Of a stretch of 64,000 nucleotides of DNA, positions 39,069-52,500 are shown one piece after another (position 1 is the first letter of the stretch; each line of letters starts with the position of its first letter). Origin of the DNA: Psettodes erumei (taxonomy: Eukaryota; Chordata; Actinopteri; Pleuronectiformes; Psettodidae); NCBI GenBank assembly GCA_016785225.1, contig JAFBJZ010000665.1, positions 2,604,001-2,668,000 on the forward strand, given 5' to 3'. A model generated the notes under the pieces. The model ran no database searches, was not told the origin of the DNA, and was given only the letters and a program-made list of their open reading frames with translations. Made by a program: the position numbers and the translations under genes.

Positions 39069-42000
39069 TGAGTGATCTCTGGTGCCCTCTCTCTGTAGAC
39101 CAGTTTTTCTCCATGTTTACAGATGACCAAATTCCTCTGCATTGCAGTGTCAAATCTCCATTTGATGAAATGTAATCCACATTGTTAACTTTCACTTGCT
39201 GCCCTTCGAGCTATCTTCCAACCAGAGAGCCGCCCGGACACAATTATTTCTTTTATTCCAACAGTTTTCTTTTTCAACACCTGCCGTGGTAGTCTCGTTT
39301 TGCACTGTTCTGGTTTTGCTGTGGAAAGACACAACTCAGCCTCCTTTCGAGCTGTGGACTTTTGATGCATTATTTGTGACCCTAATGAGTAGTGAAAAGT
39401 TTTCATGCACTGTTTATGGTCTGATAACAGGGTCAACACTGAAATGGCACACTGAAATCAGTCACGTCTCTTATGACGTTATCAGTCAGATGTACCGACA
39501 GAGATTGCTCAAAATAATCTCCCCTTTCGACTCCATGGGGAGGCATCTTTATTTTTTTCAAACATAAAGTAGTACATGAAGTCTCCAGCTTCATGCTAAC
39601 AAGACCACAGGAAGTCCAGTCGTGCCCAGTCCAGGAATAGTCTGGTTCATAAACGGGAAACCACAACTTGTTTGGGTTTTTGTATGGATTAAACTAGGAG
39701 ATGTATTCAGGGAGGTAGGATATGTTACATTTTGATAAAGCCAGGCTGTTACAACCAGTTTCCTGTCTTTATGCTAAACTAAGCTAAGCTAACTGATTCC
39801 TGACTTTAGCTTCATACATAGCGTGCAAACACAAGCGTGTTATTGATCCCCTCATTGAACTCTTGATTTTAAAAAAAGCAGATAAGTGTGCTTCCCAGAA
39901 ATGTGGGACTCACCATACACCGAACCACAAATGCGTGAGGAGAAGACGAGGAGGCCTGTGCCATCAATCTTGTTCTCCTTGGGGGTCTGTCACCCTGACA
40001 GGCGCACTTTTGATTTCTCCCCGATCTGCCCGCCTACTTGTCTCCGGCGTTATGCCCGATTGGCCTGGAGGGCCAAATAGACGGCGTGCTTCTGAGCGGA
40101 TCCACGCCTAAAGAGCGCAGCAGCTCAGCCGTTGCAGGTCCATGCCAAGGCCCGGATCCATCGCGTGCAACCACCTCAGCCTCTAATTAAGCTTCTGAAG
40201 GGAGCGACAGCCTTTTAAAAGAATAGAGATATAACTCGGCGTACAACTGTTTCCCCTTCTTCCCTCCTTCATGTTCCACACCCCAGCTGCAGGAAACCAA
40301 ATGAAAGGTGCGTTCCACTGAGGCCCTTTCTCAACCTCTATATAGCTTTGTGTGTCTGATTTATGGACTTAATACTAAAAAAAGTGTTTTGTTGTTGGTG
40401 CGTTTGTGCACAGAGAGCGTGTGGACGTGCTTGCGGTTTTGCAGCGTGTTGACGGCGGTGGATGTGGGGCCGTAGCCGCTGGCGGGGGGATGACTCCTCC
40501 AGATGAGCCTGTGTATAGCAGCAACAGCGACGCAGCTGGAATTGTTATCTCCTTTGATATTAGGGCTGCATGTAATGTGGAAAACACCCTGGGCCGGCTC
40601 CACTTCCTCCTCAGACGGTAGGGGTTTCACATGCCAGTTGTTTTTTACAATCCCCTCGAGATTTGTAGTTTATTCCACTAAATTCAACCTTAGCTATGTT
40701 AAATATTTCCCCAATCGCTGTTTCGTTCAAAGAATACAGGGATAAGAGTTTGCTCTTTCTGAATCAAATCAGCCACAAATGCAGCTTGGCATTAGATAAG
40801 ATTGATTTTTTTTTTTTTTCCTTTTCTGTTGTTTTAAGTGGTTCGCTCCCGAACACACTCTTCACAAGACTATCGCCACCAAAGTCAAGGTTGCTACTTA
40901 ATGGCTGAATTTGCACCTACAGTAAAACTGGAAAGTGTTTGATAAAATGATGTGTCAACAACTCACTCACCACGAAGGTGGGGCCTGATAAACAACAATC
41001 AAGCCGGCATATTTCTCCTCGGGGCCGCTGATACGGCGCTGCCTCCAGATTCTGGGTCTGTCCCTCCACCTCAACAACATGTTGCTCTGGAAGGGAGTGC
41101 GAGGGAGGAAGTGCTTTGGATGTCATTGCCCGTCTGCACAGATGGGGCTGCATGTTGAGACACACCCCTCCCGCCCCCTTTTCCCTCCCGGCTTCCCTTC
41201 ACACCCCCCGCCACTGATCTCCCAGCCCATCCATCTCTCCTGAGGCGACAGGCCCACCTCCTTCACTAAAATCTGTCTGGCCCGTGGGGTCTGCGTTATG
41301 AGAAACACACACTCGTCGCAAAACACCGCCAACATCACTTCGCCGCCCCGAAACAATGCAGACTCCCTCACGCTCTTGTGCATGCAAATGTGTGTGTGTG
41401 TGTCTGTAGTGTGTCTGTCAGAGGAATGTCTCAAGTAAACCACCAGAAGATAGAGACTCTACGCAGCTGCTGCAGTTCTCTGCAGACACATGTTTGCTTG
41501 TATCTCAGCAGTGACTTACTGCATCATGCAGCGTATCCCATATACACAAGAGCCACATGTACTGTAGTATATTTTAGGCCTCTCCTCATGCATCTCATAT
41601 CATGTATCTAATCTGTGGGTTGAAAGTATCTCAAACGTCGTCCGTCTTTGGTCCTCCTTTTGTTGTCTTTTATTATTACCAGTCATTCCCACTGGGAATA
41701 TTACAGCAATGATACCTTGCCATATATCAAATGTTCTGTTTTACATGTGTAGGAATGGAAAATGAGAGATTGTGGTTGGATTAGCAGACTGGAGGCATTT
41801 GTTGTCCATCAACAACTAGTTTGAAGTTTACTTTATGCAGCAGCACTTCAGAGTCCCGTCCTCACAGTGGAAGTGTGGCTCGTAGCAAACACTGGTGAGT
41901 CAGACTGATGTGGAATGAACAGAAGTCGCATTTCACTTATATTTCCCAGAAACGCGTGAGCAAATCAAGACCTGAAACATGAAACTGGCGCTAGCATCTG

Positions 42001-44780
42001 GTTAGCTTAGCTTAGCCCTGAGTGCCTGGGGGAAACGGCTAGCCTGTTACCTTCAGGCAAATAGGGAGAAAAAAAAAATCCAAACAAAATAATGAATTGA
42101 TGATTAATTACACTAAAATGTGAGGGAGCTAAATGTAGGGTCGAGACCCTGTACTATAGCACGTGAAAGCAAAGCAACTCTTCAGGAATTTGGAACGCCT
42201 GCTAAAACAGCCATCACATGACAGACACCCTCGGGCTAAGCGGCACAACATGTGGACCTCTTGTAGAGTTCTGGATCTTTACAAACTCCTGACGACTTCC
42301 TCTCATCCCACCCTTCTTTACTCTTCTAAAATGTGTTTTGGAGAACACAAGAAGAAATAGAAAAACCCTCGAAAAAGCAGAGTTTGAACTTGTTTTGTCA
42401 TGGGGGGGCTCCATTGGTGTCAGCAGCAGCTTAAATCGATGAACATCAAACAAACAGCCGTCAGCAGAACTTATGTGTGGTAATGTTTATGAATGCACGG
42501 GAGGCGTTACGACAGTCGGACTAATGATATTCCTCTGTTTCGTTAACCGTAGTGACGTGCTAAGCTGGCACCTAATCGAAAAGTGTGTCTAAAGTGTGTC
42601 TGTGCGCCAAAAATCACAGGGAGAGAAGAGATAACCACTTGAGTACAAAGTGATTCTGCCTAAGCCTGAACCGTACAACAGTCGGGCTATCAGCATGACT
42701 CACGTCGGGCTCGCAGTGATAATAGACTGGCACAGTGTCAGGATGACTACAAATCTGCTTGAATCACGCATGTCTGCTGATATTGATTTAACACTTCATT
42801 GTAGGCTATGGGACTGGGCTGAAAGCTGAAATGCATAGAGGGACACACCTACAACTTACCTAATGCTTTATGAGACAGAATTAATTCCTCTGCAATTACT
42901 GAGCTTACTGAGCCCCGTGAGTCATACCTTCACAGAGGCAGATGAACTCAATTAAACTAAAGAGAGGGTAGAGCAGGAAACAAACACTGGATTAGTATGT
43001 TCAAATTGTGAGCACAACCCCTTTTGTCACATTTGACGAATTCGGGGCAGAAAAGTAAGAGTGCTTTTGATTGTGTTTACGTGTTTTTTGCATACACTGA
43101 GCATTTTATACACCTTAGAGGCAGGACCAGGCCCTCCGTCTGTTGACTTTGATTCAACGTCTAAAGTGACGTTAAAAGCTTATTCATTAAAGACTAGTAA
43201 TTTTGTGATAATATAACAACTATTGCAGTTAAACCTTTTTTCAGGAGCCATAAAACAAAAGTCTATTATTTTGAGATTTTATCCTGCTCTCAGATATTTG
43301 TTCAGACTGGTATTTCACATAAGGCCAGCATTTAGCTTGCGTGTCCTTCACTGTTTGCACTCAAGTAGAGCTGCAGGGAGTCTGAGTCGATGAACCCACC
43401 GATTTGGATTTTACATCACTGTAGGTGGAATGGCTTTAGTTTTTGTATCGTCAGGCAGAACCGGCAACACGTCTGATTCTGAAGAACTGAGATGGACATT
43501 CTTCCATATCTTCTAACATTGTTTTCCGAAGCCAAACAATTAGTCAAGAAAATAGTCAGCAGATTTATCAATAATGAAAATAATCAATAGTTGCTGCCCT
43601 AGAATGAAGCACACACACAGTGACAAACTAAAGTAGTTATCGTGATGAGATGTAGAATTATGGATGATGTGACAGGCAGTACTAGAGTCTCCCTGAAGTG
43701 TTTGGTTTTTTTATTTTAAGTTTAATTACTGATACTGTATGTTCCTTCCCTATATCTCCCCCTGTGTTATTTCACATCCAAAGATTCCATTTTAAATGTG
43801 AGTAAGTGCTTTCCACTCCTTTATTTGTACCCCGCAACATGCAGACAGATGTTGAACATCAGCATTAGCTAATGTTCCCCCACAGGTGGTTGTGTGGAGC
43901 TTAATGCCGATGCACTGCTCACAGCACTGTTATTTTACCATTATCCCGCAATGATAAGCGAGCCTGAGCGGGAATGGGAGAGATGCAACTGTCGGTGGGC
44001 GATGAGTGATGCGAAAGGTCAGGGTCGCCGCTGGTTTGGCCGCGACGCGGTTAGCCGGGAGGGACCTCCAAGAGGGATGCAGTTCAGCAGAAGGGGCAGC
44101 ACTGCTGGTTGCGATTTGCAGCCCACCCACATTGGCAGCGCAGCTTGAATGGCCTGTGCTTTCCCCTCAGTCTTTATCATTTCCCTGCCAGGAGTTTAAT
44201 TTTATGCGGTTATTTACTGCGGTCTACAGTCGAGTTCCATCGCCCCCCCCCCCTTTCCGCCGGGTGCAGGTGTGTGTGCACTCGACCGAGGAGATGTGTT
44301 GGCTTGTCTACAAAGGTTCCAGCACAAAAAAATGGATCAGGAAATTCTGGTTCCACTTTAGAGTGGAAGTCCCTCCCCTCACATGGCAGTAAATGCCACA
44401 AACCAACCCCCCCCCCCACCCCCCCACCCCCAGACCCACCCACAGCTGCAGGAAAAGGTGATGAAAATTCACCACCACATTGTTGTTGTCACCTGCCTGC
44501 TCCTTAGTTTAACATCGCTTTCCAATTAGTACTAAACTTTAACGATTTGATCAGTCGCACAGATCGCAGGGAAAGCCCTACACAGGATTTTTTTTTTTCT
44601 TTTGTGCCGTAGGCACTTCAGCAGCTGAGCTTGACTCAGGTGGCAGTTAATAGGCGACTGCAGGAGTGTCAGCATTGTGGACCCTCCAGTTGACTCCGGT
44701 TGAGACAGGATCCTGGAGTCTCCTTTCATGTCATATGAGGTCACTCTCTTTTGTGTCCTGTGCGTGCACACAGACACGGG

Positions 44781-44811
<31 letters not shown>

Positions 44812-47800
44812 CATCACGGAGACTCCCAGATAGTCACAGCCCTCGCGCCCCGAGGGCCAGAGGAAGGAGACCCAGCAGAGGAAATGTAAAGGTCTAATGT
44901 GAGGCTGCTGAGTGACTCTGGAAGGATACTAGATCAGATTGCGGGGCCAGCCAGGTCTGTATTGTGAAGATGGGCTGATCTGTCCCAGTGAATGGGCCTC
45001 GTCTCCGTCAGCAGGGTCCCGTTTGTGTCGCAGACCCCAGGACTTCCCCGGAGGCGCTAACCACGGAACGTCTCTGTGGAAACACGAATTCCTTTGTATT
45101 ATAGAGGAATGCCATTCATGAATAATCAGACCTGAAAAGAAACATACTGGACAAAATGAGTTATGACCTTGAAATTCTCTTCCATGGTCTGATGGTTTTT
45201 TGACAATGAACCAGGATGTATTGATTTAACTCAAAAGTTGAAGTGCAGAGAGGTTGTAAAGGTCATGTTCAAACTGATAGGGAGAGAAAAGAGAGAGATT
45301 ATAATCTGATTCTGATCTACAGATGTGGAGAAAGCCGGATTCATTTCGCAGCATTCAGTAGCAGTGTACTTGAAAACTGCATGTTGTGAATCAGCTAAGT
45401 GAATGTATGGGTGCAATTTGGATTAAATGTATAAGTATCTGACTAAATATTTTGCAGTTTTCCCATTTGCATGACAAGTTTAAATGCTAAGACTCGTCTG
45501 GAAAACTGCACTTCTGCAGAAGGAGATGACAGTCTGTGCAGACATGCAGTCACTTGTTTTTAAAACGATTTCTCCAATTTCATTTCACTGTCGGCATGTT
45601 GATGAGGACCTAATCACATTAAAAAAGCGTGACTTTAGCTGGACTGGACACGCTGTTATTGGCTAAAGAGCCTTTTGCCAGAAACCCATCCCACTGTACC
45701 AGGAATCACCCTACTATACTTGGCATTTAATGACAGAGTAAAAGTAAACAATACACAAAGGAACAATACAGAAGATGTTGTTTCTTTCATGGGCGCTTTA
45801 ATTAGGAGTTGGTTTGAGACCATAGTTTTGGACTGCATGTAAATGCTGATCCACGCACAGCTGTGATGCCACCCACCATGATGCAAAAGTGGACCGAAGA
45901 AGTTCTGGCTGATTTTGGTTACTGCTCCGAAAGCGGAACGCTGCAAGCCCGGGCTGCGGCCTATGATTTTCAGCGCCGATTCATGCGGTTTGTTTTCTTG
46001 ATCGATCATCTCTTTGTTGTTGTAAAGAAAAGTCATAGTTTCTTAAAACTCTCATTTCTTGAAACATCTCATGTACTGTGATATAAAACAAAGGCAGCAA
46101 ATCCTTGAAGCTGAGAAAGCAAACAAACTTTTTTTTGCTTGAAAACTGGCTCTGACAGTAAATAAAGTGTCATATAGTTGTCAATTAGTTTTCTATCGCC
46201 TTTTCCATTAACCCACTAATCATTTGAGTTCTCCCTTTAGGCATCTTTTCATGCCATAATGTCCTCGCAAGCGAGTCCCAGCGATAAATCCCCTTAAGAT
46301 AGAGCAGGGACAGAAGGGGGCTGTGATGGGGCCCAGAAGAAAGGAGGCAGGAGTGAAGAGAGTGACCCCATGAAATACTAAGCTTGAAATAAGTATTCCA
46401 GCAGGAAATGACTTAAGGAGCTCCCTGGATCTGACCCCAGACTGGTTTAGTCATTTGCCAGAGGCTAAAAGACAGTAGCACAGTAAGGAGGGTACACTTT
46501 CTGTGAGGGACATGCCTTCTCTTTTCTACAGAGGGCATGGTACTGAGGATGTCTGTTTATGGCGAATTCCAGCCAATCATAAAAAAAAAAAAAAAGGGGG
46601 GGGTGCATGCAAAACTCCAGTACAGCCTGGGTTTGCCTGTGATTGCATTGAGAGGCCTTCTGTGTGTCGCTGCCAGGAATCTGCAGAAAAACAGGAATGT
46701 TTTGTCCGCGGGCCCCCAGAGCTTCCAGGTTGGGAGGAGGAGAGCGCGAGGCACGGCCGAGGTAAATGAACCGCCGCTGAGGTTTTATGTACCTTAGCCT
46801 CCCGGCCGAGGTCTCTCAGAAGTGGAGCGGTGCCTACTTGCGGTATCGGCCGGCCCCCTAAATCACAGACGGGCTGTCCCTGCTGAGGAGATTTATCTAG
46901 CGGCTACCAGAAAACACCAGCAGACCGACCCTGCCGGGCAGCAGAAGTACCAATTTAAAAGCTTCCCTGTGATATGACAGCGCGGCGGTGATGACAGGCC
47001 ACGCTCCGTTCCGGGCTCCCCTACCTTTCATCCCGCAGAATACAGAGGGGGGAGCGGAAGGCTGCTCTTTAAAGTAGGAAGTGCTGCACCATAAGGGCGC
47101 CTTGTGTTTTGTTGTCTGAGGCAGATCGAGTCTGGCCCGAGACACTCCACATGCGCTTCCCCTTCTGTAATTATGCGCCAAATATATTTTAATGAGGAGT
47201 GATGTCTGAATAAATGTCATTTGTGCAAAGCCGTTTTGTGCCCCTCGGGCCTCCGGAGGATGTTTTGGACGTTCGCTCCATCCTGAACGGCCTCTTTCCC
47301 GAGCGGCGCCCAGACAGACCTGCAGCAGGGGAGCGCCGCGGCGTTCGTTCGTCAGCCTCGGGTCCGTGCGCTGGTGTTCAGAGGCGCTCAGATTCTTCCA
47401 GCCGAAGTGGCACGGCTCTGTGAAAAATAAAAGCCTGCCAACGGCAGCGGCCGCAGCTCAGCTCGACTTTGTTAGTGTCTGCGTGTGTACTGTATACATA
47501 GTGTTTCCAAGCGGGACGAGTGATTTATGTGTATATACGCTGTAGCGACTTTTACGGCCCTGTGTACGGATGAATGTTGCATGGTGGCGGCGTTGAGTGG
47601 GTGCCTCTGTTGGAGCCCTCTCTGAAGGTAAACACTGTTTGCCGCGCTGTCGCTTTCAACTCAAAATTCGAGCATCTGTTCGAACATGGAAAAAAAACCT
47701 GATGTAGACAGTCACATGCCTGACTGATGGAGGACGCCTTCAGTTTGGTCAGATCTGCACGGAGAGGTGGGGTGTAGCTGTATGCTTCCCATAACCGCTC

Positions 47801-49521
47801 GGTAAAGGACGATCAGTTTGGCTCATACCTTGTTTTGCTTTCGTACACCAAATAATAATGGAACCTCATACGGTTTAATTACACCGCCGCGTTTGACACG
47901 TGGGGAGCGTATGGTCGATTAGAAAAGAAAATACTGGCTCGGGTCCATTAGTCAGGCGGGGCCTGGCCGGTAATCATCCTTATGACAGCCGCCGACGAGA
48001 AGACAAAGGGAGCCAAGAGTATATTGGAGAGAGACAAATTAAAAGTACAACTTGTGCTCCAGGTTCCATTCAGAAATTCGCAAGAATGTAAAAACATCCA
48101 GCCGCCTGGCTCAGCAACCTACTGCGCGGTCCACCCCATTCATCTCACCAGCAGTGATTTAAATGAGGAGAATAATGTCATATTGAATATCTTGGTTTTT
48201 AGAAGGCCTGTCGCGAACGCCGAGACTGTAAACATCCTCAGCTTTAGTGGCGAGCTCCTTCACCGCGATGCAGACAAAGGGGGGGGACAGGTCAGGACTG
48301 GAAGGTATAGGCATATTTTAAACAGCAGAGGTTGTAGATAACAAGTGGGACAAAGGAAGCAGGAGTGGATAGCTCGGATAAGAGCCACAATAGCTGCAGT
48401 GAAGCAGTGGGGCAGCGCTGGCCTGAAGATTAGAAATCAAAAGGTTGCCGGTTCAGGACAGATCTGGACAGGGAGCTGCACCTGCCCCCTACCTTTTCTT
48501 TTACATTACATCCGCATAGTCATAGAAAAAAAAACAATGGGAAGTTTGCCCTGCTTTTTTTCCCACAAGTTGGAGTGTGTATGTTTTGCAAAATAAAACA
48601 AAAGACACGCTCCTTCTTCTTTTACCTCCTACTGCGCAGAAAGCTAAGGGTTTGCATCCAACGCTCAAGTTTGTATCCCGTCACACAACTAGTCAAGAGA
48701 AGGTTTGATATAAAGCTTGCTCACTTTCTGTCACACACACACACTGGCAGCAAGGGAGAGTGGTGTTCCAAAGGGCAGCACTGTTTACCTGCCCACTTGA
48801 GTGGATTCCTCAGCTGGCTGGCTCAGACGCTGAGGTAGAGGCTCTGGTGCCTGTGTGTCTACTGTCTACACTGGAGGCATTCTTAGCCTGATATCACTGC
48901 CGCATGCTCAACAAAGATGTTGAAAGGCCATATTGAAGCGGGACTAGGAGTGGACGGGACAGAAAAAGGAACGGGAGGGAGCGCGGGGAACAAGGCGGAC
49001 TCGCCTCATAAAACCCGCTGTCGTCAGCGGGGGCCGGAAGCCTTGAAGTGCTCGCGGAGGGAGAGCAGGTGTGGGCTCCTGTATATGTTTGTGTGTGCGC
49101 GTGCGCTGACGGGAGTGCATCTGCGTTGGAGCAGTAAACGGCGTGCGCGCCGGCGTGAGAGCGCACGCGCTCCGTACGTGCCGTGTTTTGGGGCATCCGT
49201 ATCACCACCCGAATGAAGCGAAGCTCACCGTTCGCTATTTCCAATCGTGCTTTCTCGGTTAATCACGAAGCAGCGCTGTGTGTGTGTGTGTGTCTGTGTG
49301 TGTGTGCGCGATAGGGAGATGAAGCGACTTCAAAGCGGCGTGGCAGCATTCTCTCAGCCCAGCCTGTTTACACTGCTCAGTGGAGTCTGCATTCCTCTGT
49401 CTCATTTTTCCATGGCATTCCACAAGGAGCTCCGTGCTTCTGGCTTCGTGCCCGCCAACGTTCGCCACCCCCACCGCCCCTCCCTCCCGCCCCTACTCAT
49501 ATCGTACATGCATACCTTTCT

Positions 49522-49555
<34 letters not shown>

Positions 49556-52500
49556 ACGCACAACTGTACACTCCATTTGGCCACCGAAACGAGACAGGAC
49601 CCAGCTGGGACTGCAGCGTGCAGGAGCCGCCGGCAGGGCACCTTCGGAGCAAAGGAGGGAAAAGGAGCAGGTGAAGGGAAGGATCCTGGCCCCCGTGACA
49701 CCACGGCGAGCTTCTGCCTCCCATCCTCGCCCTCGCCCTCGCCCTCCATCTCCCCCACTCCACCGCCGCACCTTCGGACGCGCGGGTGTCAGTCGGCGTC
49801 TCGCCGGCGTCGGGCAGCGACGTGCGCCGGTCTTGTCTTTAAAAGCTCTCACAGCGTTCCCTGACCGTAAATCAGGCGGCTTCGATTGCCTGCCCCAGAG
49901 CCAGAGTGAAATATAGCAACGAAAAGGAAAACAATTATGCTGCCAATTACAAGGTGTGTTGCAAGCAGTCAGCGGCCACATCAGACAAGTTCTTGGCTGA
50001 TGTTTTCGGGAGTGTTTACTGGTGGGGTTGCTAAGGATGCAGCGTGTGTATGTACCCGGGCAATAAGGTCACACAAACATTTGAAAAGGGTAAAAATAAC
50101 ACATAAAAGCCCTCAATTGGGCTGTTGTGTTTACTCGCGCTCTGCCTTTATGACTGCGTTTCTCCGACGTCGGCCGCAGGTGATTATGGGATTCCCTGTG
50201 GGATAGATGGAGGGATGGTGGCAGACAGTGACTTCTGTGGAGAAATATGTCACAGTGTTTCTGTGTGTGTGTGTGTTTTTCCTTTTCCATGGGATCCTCC
50301 ACTGGATTAAATTAGAGATCTTCCATGACAGTATAGTAGGTACTGACAGCTGTGCAGCAAAAAATACCCCTCTGAAAGAGGGTTTTCATCTAATTTTGAA
50401 CTTTAAAATCCCCTTTTCCTCCAAATACTTAGAAAAAAAAAATTTATGGGCGACACTGGGTGTTCATTTTCTAAACACTAGTTGAGTGATCTGATTCATG
50501 TCTTGGCAGATGTCCTCTGTCCGGGAAAACAAGATTAAAAGGCTGAACATGCAACTTGTTAACGCGGAAATCTGTAGCAAGTACACACGCTTGGGTGCAG
50601 ATGTTAAAAGAATCAAGCGTGAAGAAAGAGGAAGTCGGCGGCTGAAGCCCTTTTTTGTCTGTCGTGGGTTCGCTGCAGAGGGGGAGCGTGGGGGTGCCTC
50701 GCAGGGCATTTCAGGAAAATGATTTATGGTCAAAACCCCAACCCCCGATTCAGTAACTTTAGATTTCTCTGCAGCCGTTTAGCGGCTGGTTCATTTGAAC
50801 TGGGCTCGGCAGCCACACCTGCTGCCAACTTGTGGACATGATGAAAAACAACATGATAAGGAGCCTGATGGCAGAATTTATTTTTCAAATATAATCAGCC
50901 ATTGCACAACATTTGAACAACGTGCCTATTGATCAATCAATTTCAAAATAGAGCTCTGTCACTCAAAAATTAAGTACAGGGAAGCTAACTCAAAATATGA
51001 TTATTATAGATAAAACTTGAAACGCGTCTCCTTTCACTCTGTTTATTCCTGTGTTGAGTTTAAATGGCACTTGTGGAGTTAAACTTGCACATCAGAGGTT
51101 TCAGGCTGTTCCTGTTCCTGTTTTTTGGGGTTTTAAGCTCTATGAGTTTGACTGGAAGAACCGCTGGAAAGCTGCAGCAGCGGGAGGAAGAGCGGAAAAG
51201 AGAGAAATGGCTCACATGGCACGATAAGGTCTGACCCCTGCTGAAGGACGACAGAGGCCGCAAAAGAGACGTGTTGGTAGGTGGGTTCAGGAGGGGAATA
51301 AAGCTTGCGTATCCTCATGAAAGAGGCGGCCTACTGTTATTTTTATTTTATGTGCGAGCGTGTAAAAAAGGCACCTGTCTCTCGTTAAAGAGAAACCACA
51401 CTTGACTTGACTTGAGTTTTTTAGTTTTCAGCCATGGTAGCAGCTCAGCTCTGGGGGATCTGGTCTCTCGGTCCACCACGTTGGTCTGGACTGGAACGCT
51501 GCAGCGACTATGGGATGGCTATCCGTAAAATTTTGTGCAGATGTCCGCGGTTCGCGGCGATAAAATCCTGGAGGCTTTGCCGAGCCCCTGACTTTTGCTG
51601 CAGCGCCATCATCAGGTCAGTCCCTTACTTTGGTTTATGACCAAACACCTGTGAGTGTGATGATGAGCAAATGCTACCCTGTAGGCTCAAAAGGTGAGCG
51701 TGGTGCTCAAACATCTGCATTATGTGTATGTTAGCTTGAGGACTTTAGCATTTAGCTCAAAGCTTCACAAGCGCCACCTCCATGCCCCTTTTTCCTGCCA
51801 TATCCATGTGCTTTTGTAAAGCTGTTGTCGTGAAATGATTCACCAACAGCAGCAGAGACATTTCCTTTTCCGTGCAGTGACGTACATCACTAATGTGATA
51901 TAATATCCCTGTTGTGAGGCTAACATTGAGCCATAAATGATCCGCTTGCAGTAAACAGCAAGTGGGTGAATAGCCCTCGGCTAGCGCTAACTCCACATGG
52001 ACTTGTCTGTGAACTACTGCAGATGCAATTCAGCATCTCGTCCCCTCTGCTTTTTCACACGACGTCTCCTTTTTGCCCGTTCGCGCTGCGCCTCTCCCTC
52101 TCCTGTAATTCGGACTTCCCCCTCTGTGAACACCCTTCCTCGTTCCCCTGGCTAATCTCTCTCCACGCAGCTGACCTTAAGTTCCCAACCTGGAGTGATT
52201 GGCATGCCGAAAAGTGTGGGCTTTTCTCTCTGACTGATGTTGTGGAACCTGAGAGAGGCTGAGAGTCGTCCTGCGGGCCGGGCACAGGCCGGAGGAAGCC
52301 TGGAGGACGTGTGGATGTGGCCCCCGCTGTCTACGGGGAAGAAGGATCACTGCAATACTAACAAACCGCTGGGTTACCAAGCCGCTGACTTGTTATGACA
52401 GGGAAGTGCTGTGTTTATGTTTAACTCGGGGCTTTGAAATGTATAGCGTGGCGCTGGCCTGAGGCTGATGGAGTGGCCCTAGTTGTTGATTGTGTGTATG

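Larger units (their letters stand above)
28170..39560. other. rnf43: rnf43 intron 1, 28-39.5 kb
   Basis: No coding exon is recognised on either strand. There is a SINE/tRNA-like remnant at 33490-33650 (subject of a separate entry), weak repeat fragments near 28730-28900 and 35490-35530, C runs at 28164-28173, 32490-32499 and 32740-32747, and TG/AC microsatellites at 37737-37773, 38080-38103 and 39036-39066. One perfect TCF/LEF-type motif sits at 31459. The remainder shows nothing I can name. Confidence 0.4.
42100..51400. other. rnf43: rnf43 intron 1, 42-51.4 kb
   Basis: No coding exon is recognised. Repeats are listed separately. CpG-richer patches occur at 46700-47460 and 48940-49180. The latter contains GCGTGCGC (49141-49148) and its exact reverse complement GCGCACGC (49161-49168), in alternating purine-pyrimidine sequence. 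A CCCTCG-type C-rich block lies at 49727-49750. Nothing else can be named with confidence. Confidence 0.4.

Noticed and set aside
39563..39580. cataaagtag word resembling the start of miR-142-5p, which is a neighbour of SUPT4H1 in mammals
   Set aside because: Only the first ten bases agree. The next bases (tacatg) diverge, and no matching 3p arm or hairpin is present.
49247..49916. Open frames of 178-205 codons in rnf43 intron 1
   Set aside because: They run through TG and AC microsatellites (Cys-Val and Thr-His repeats) and are not conserved protein.
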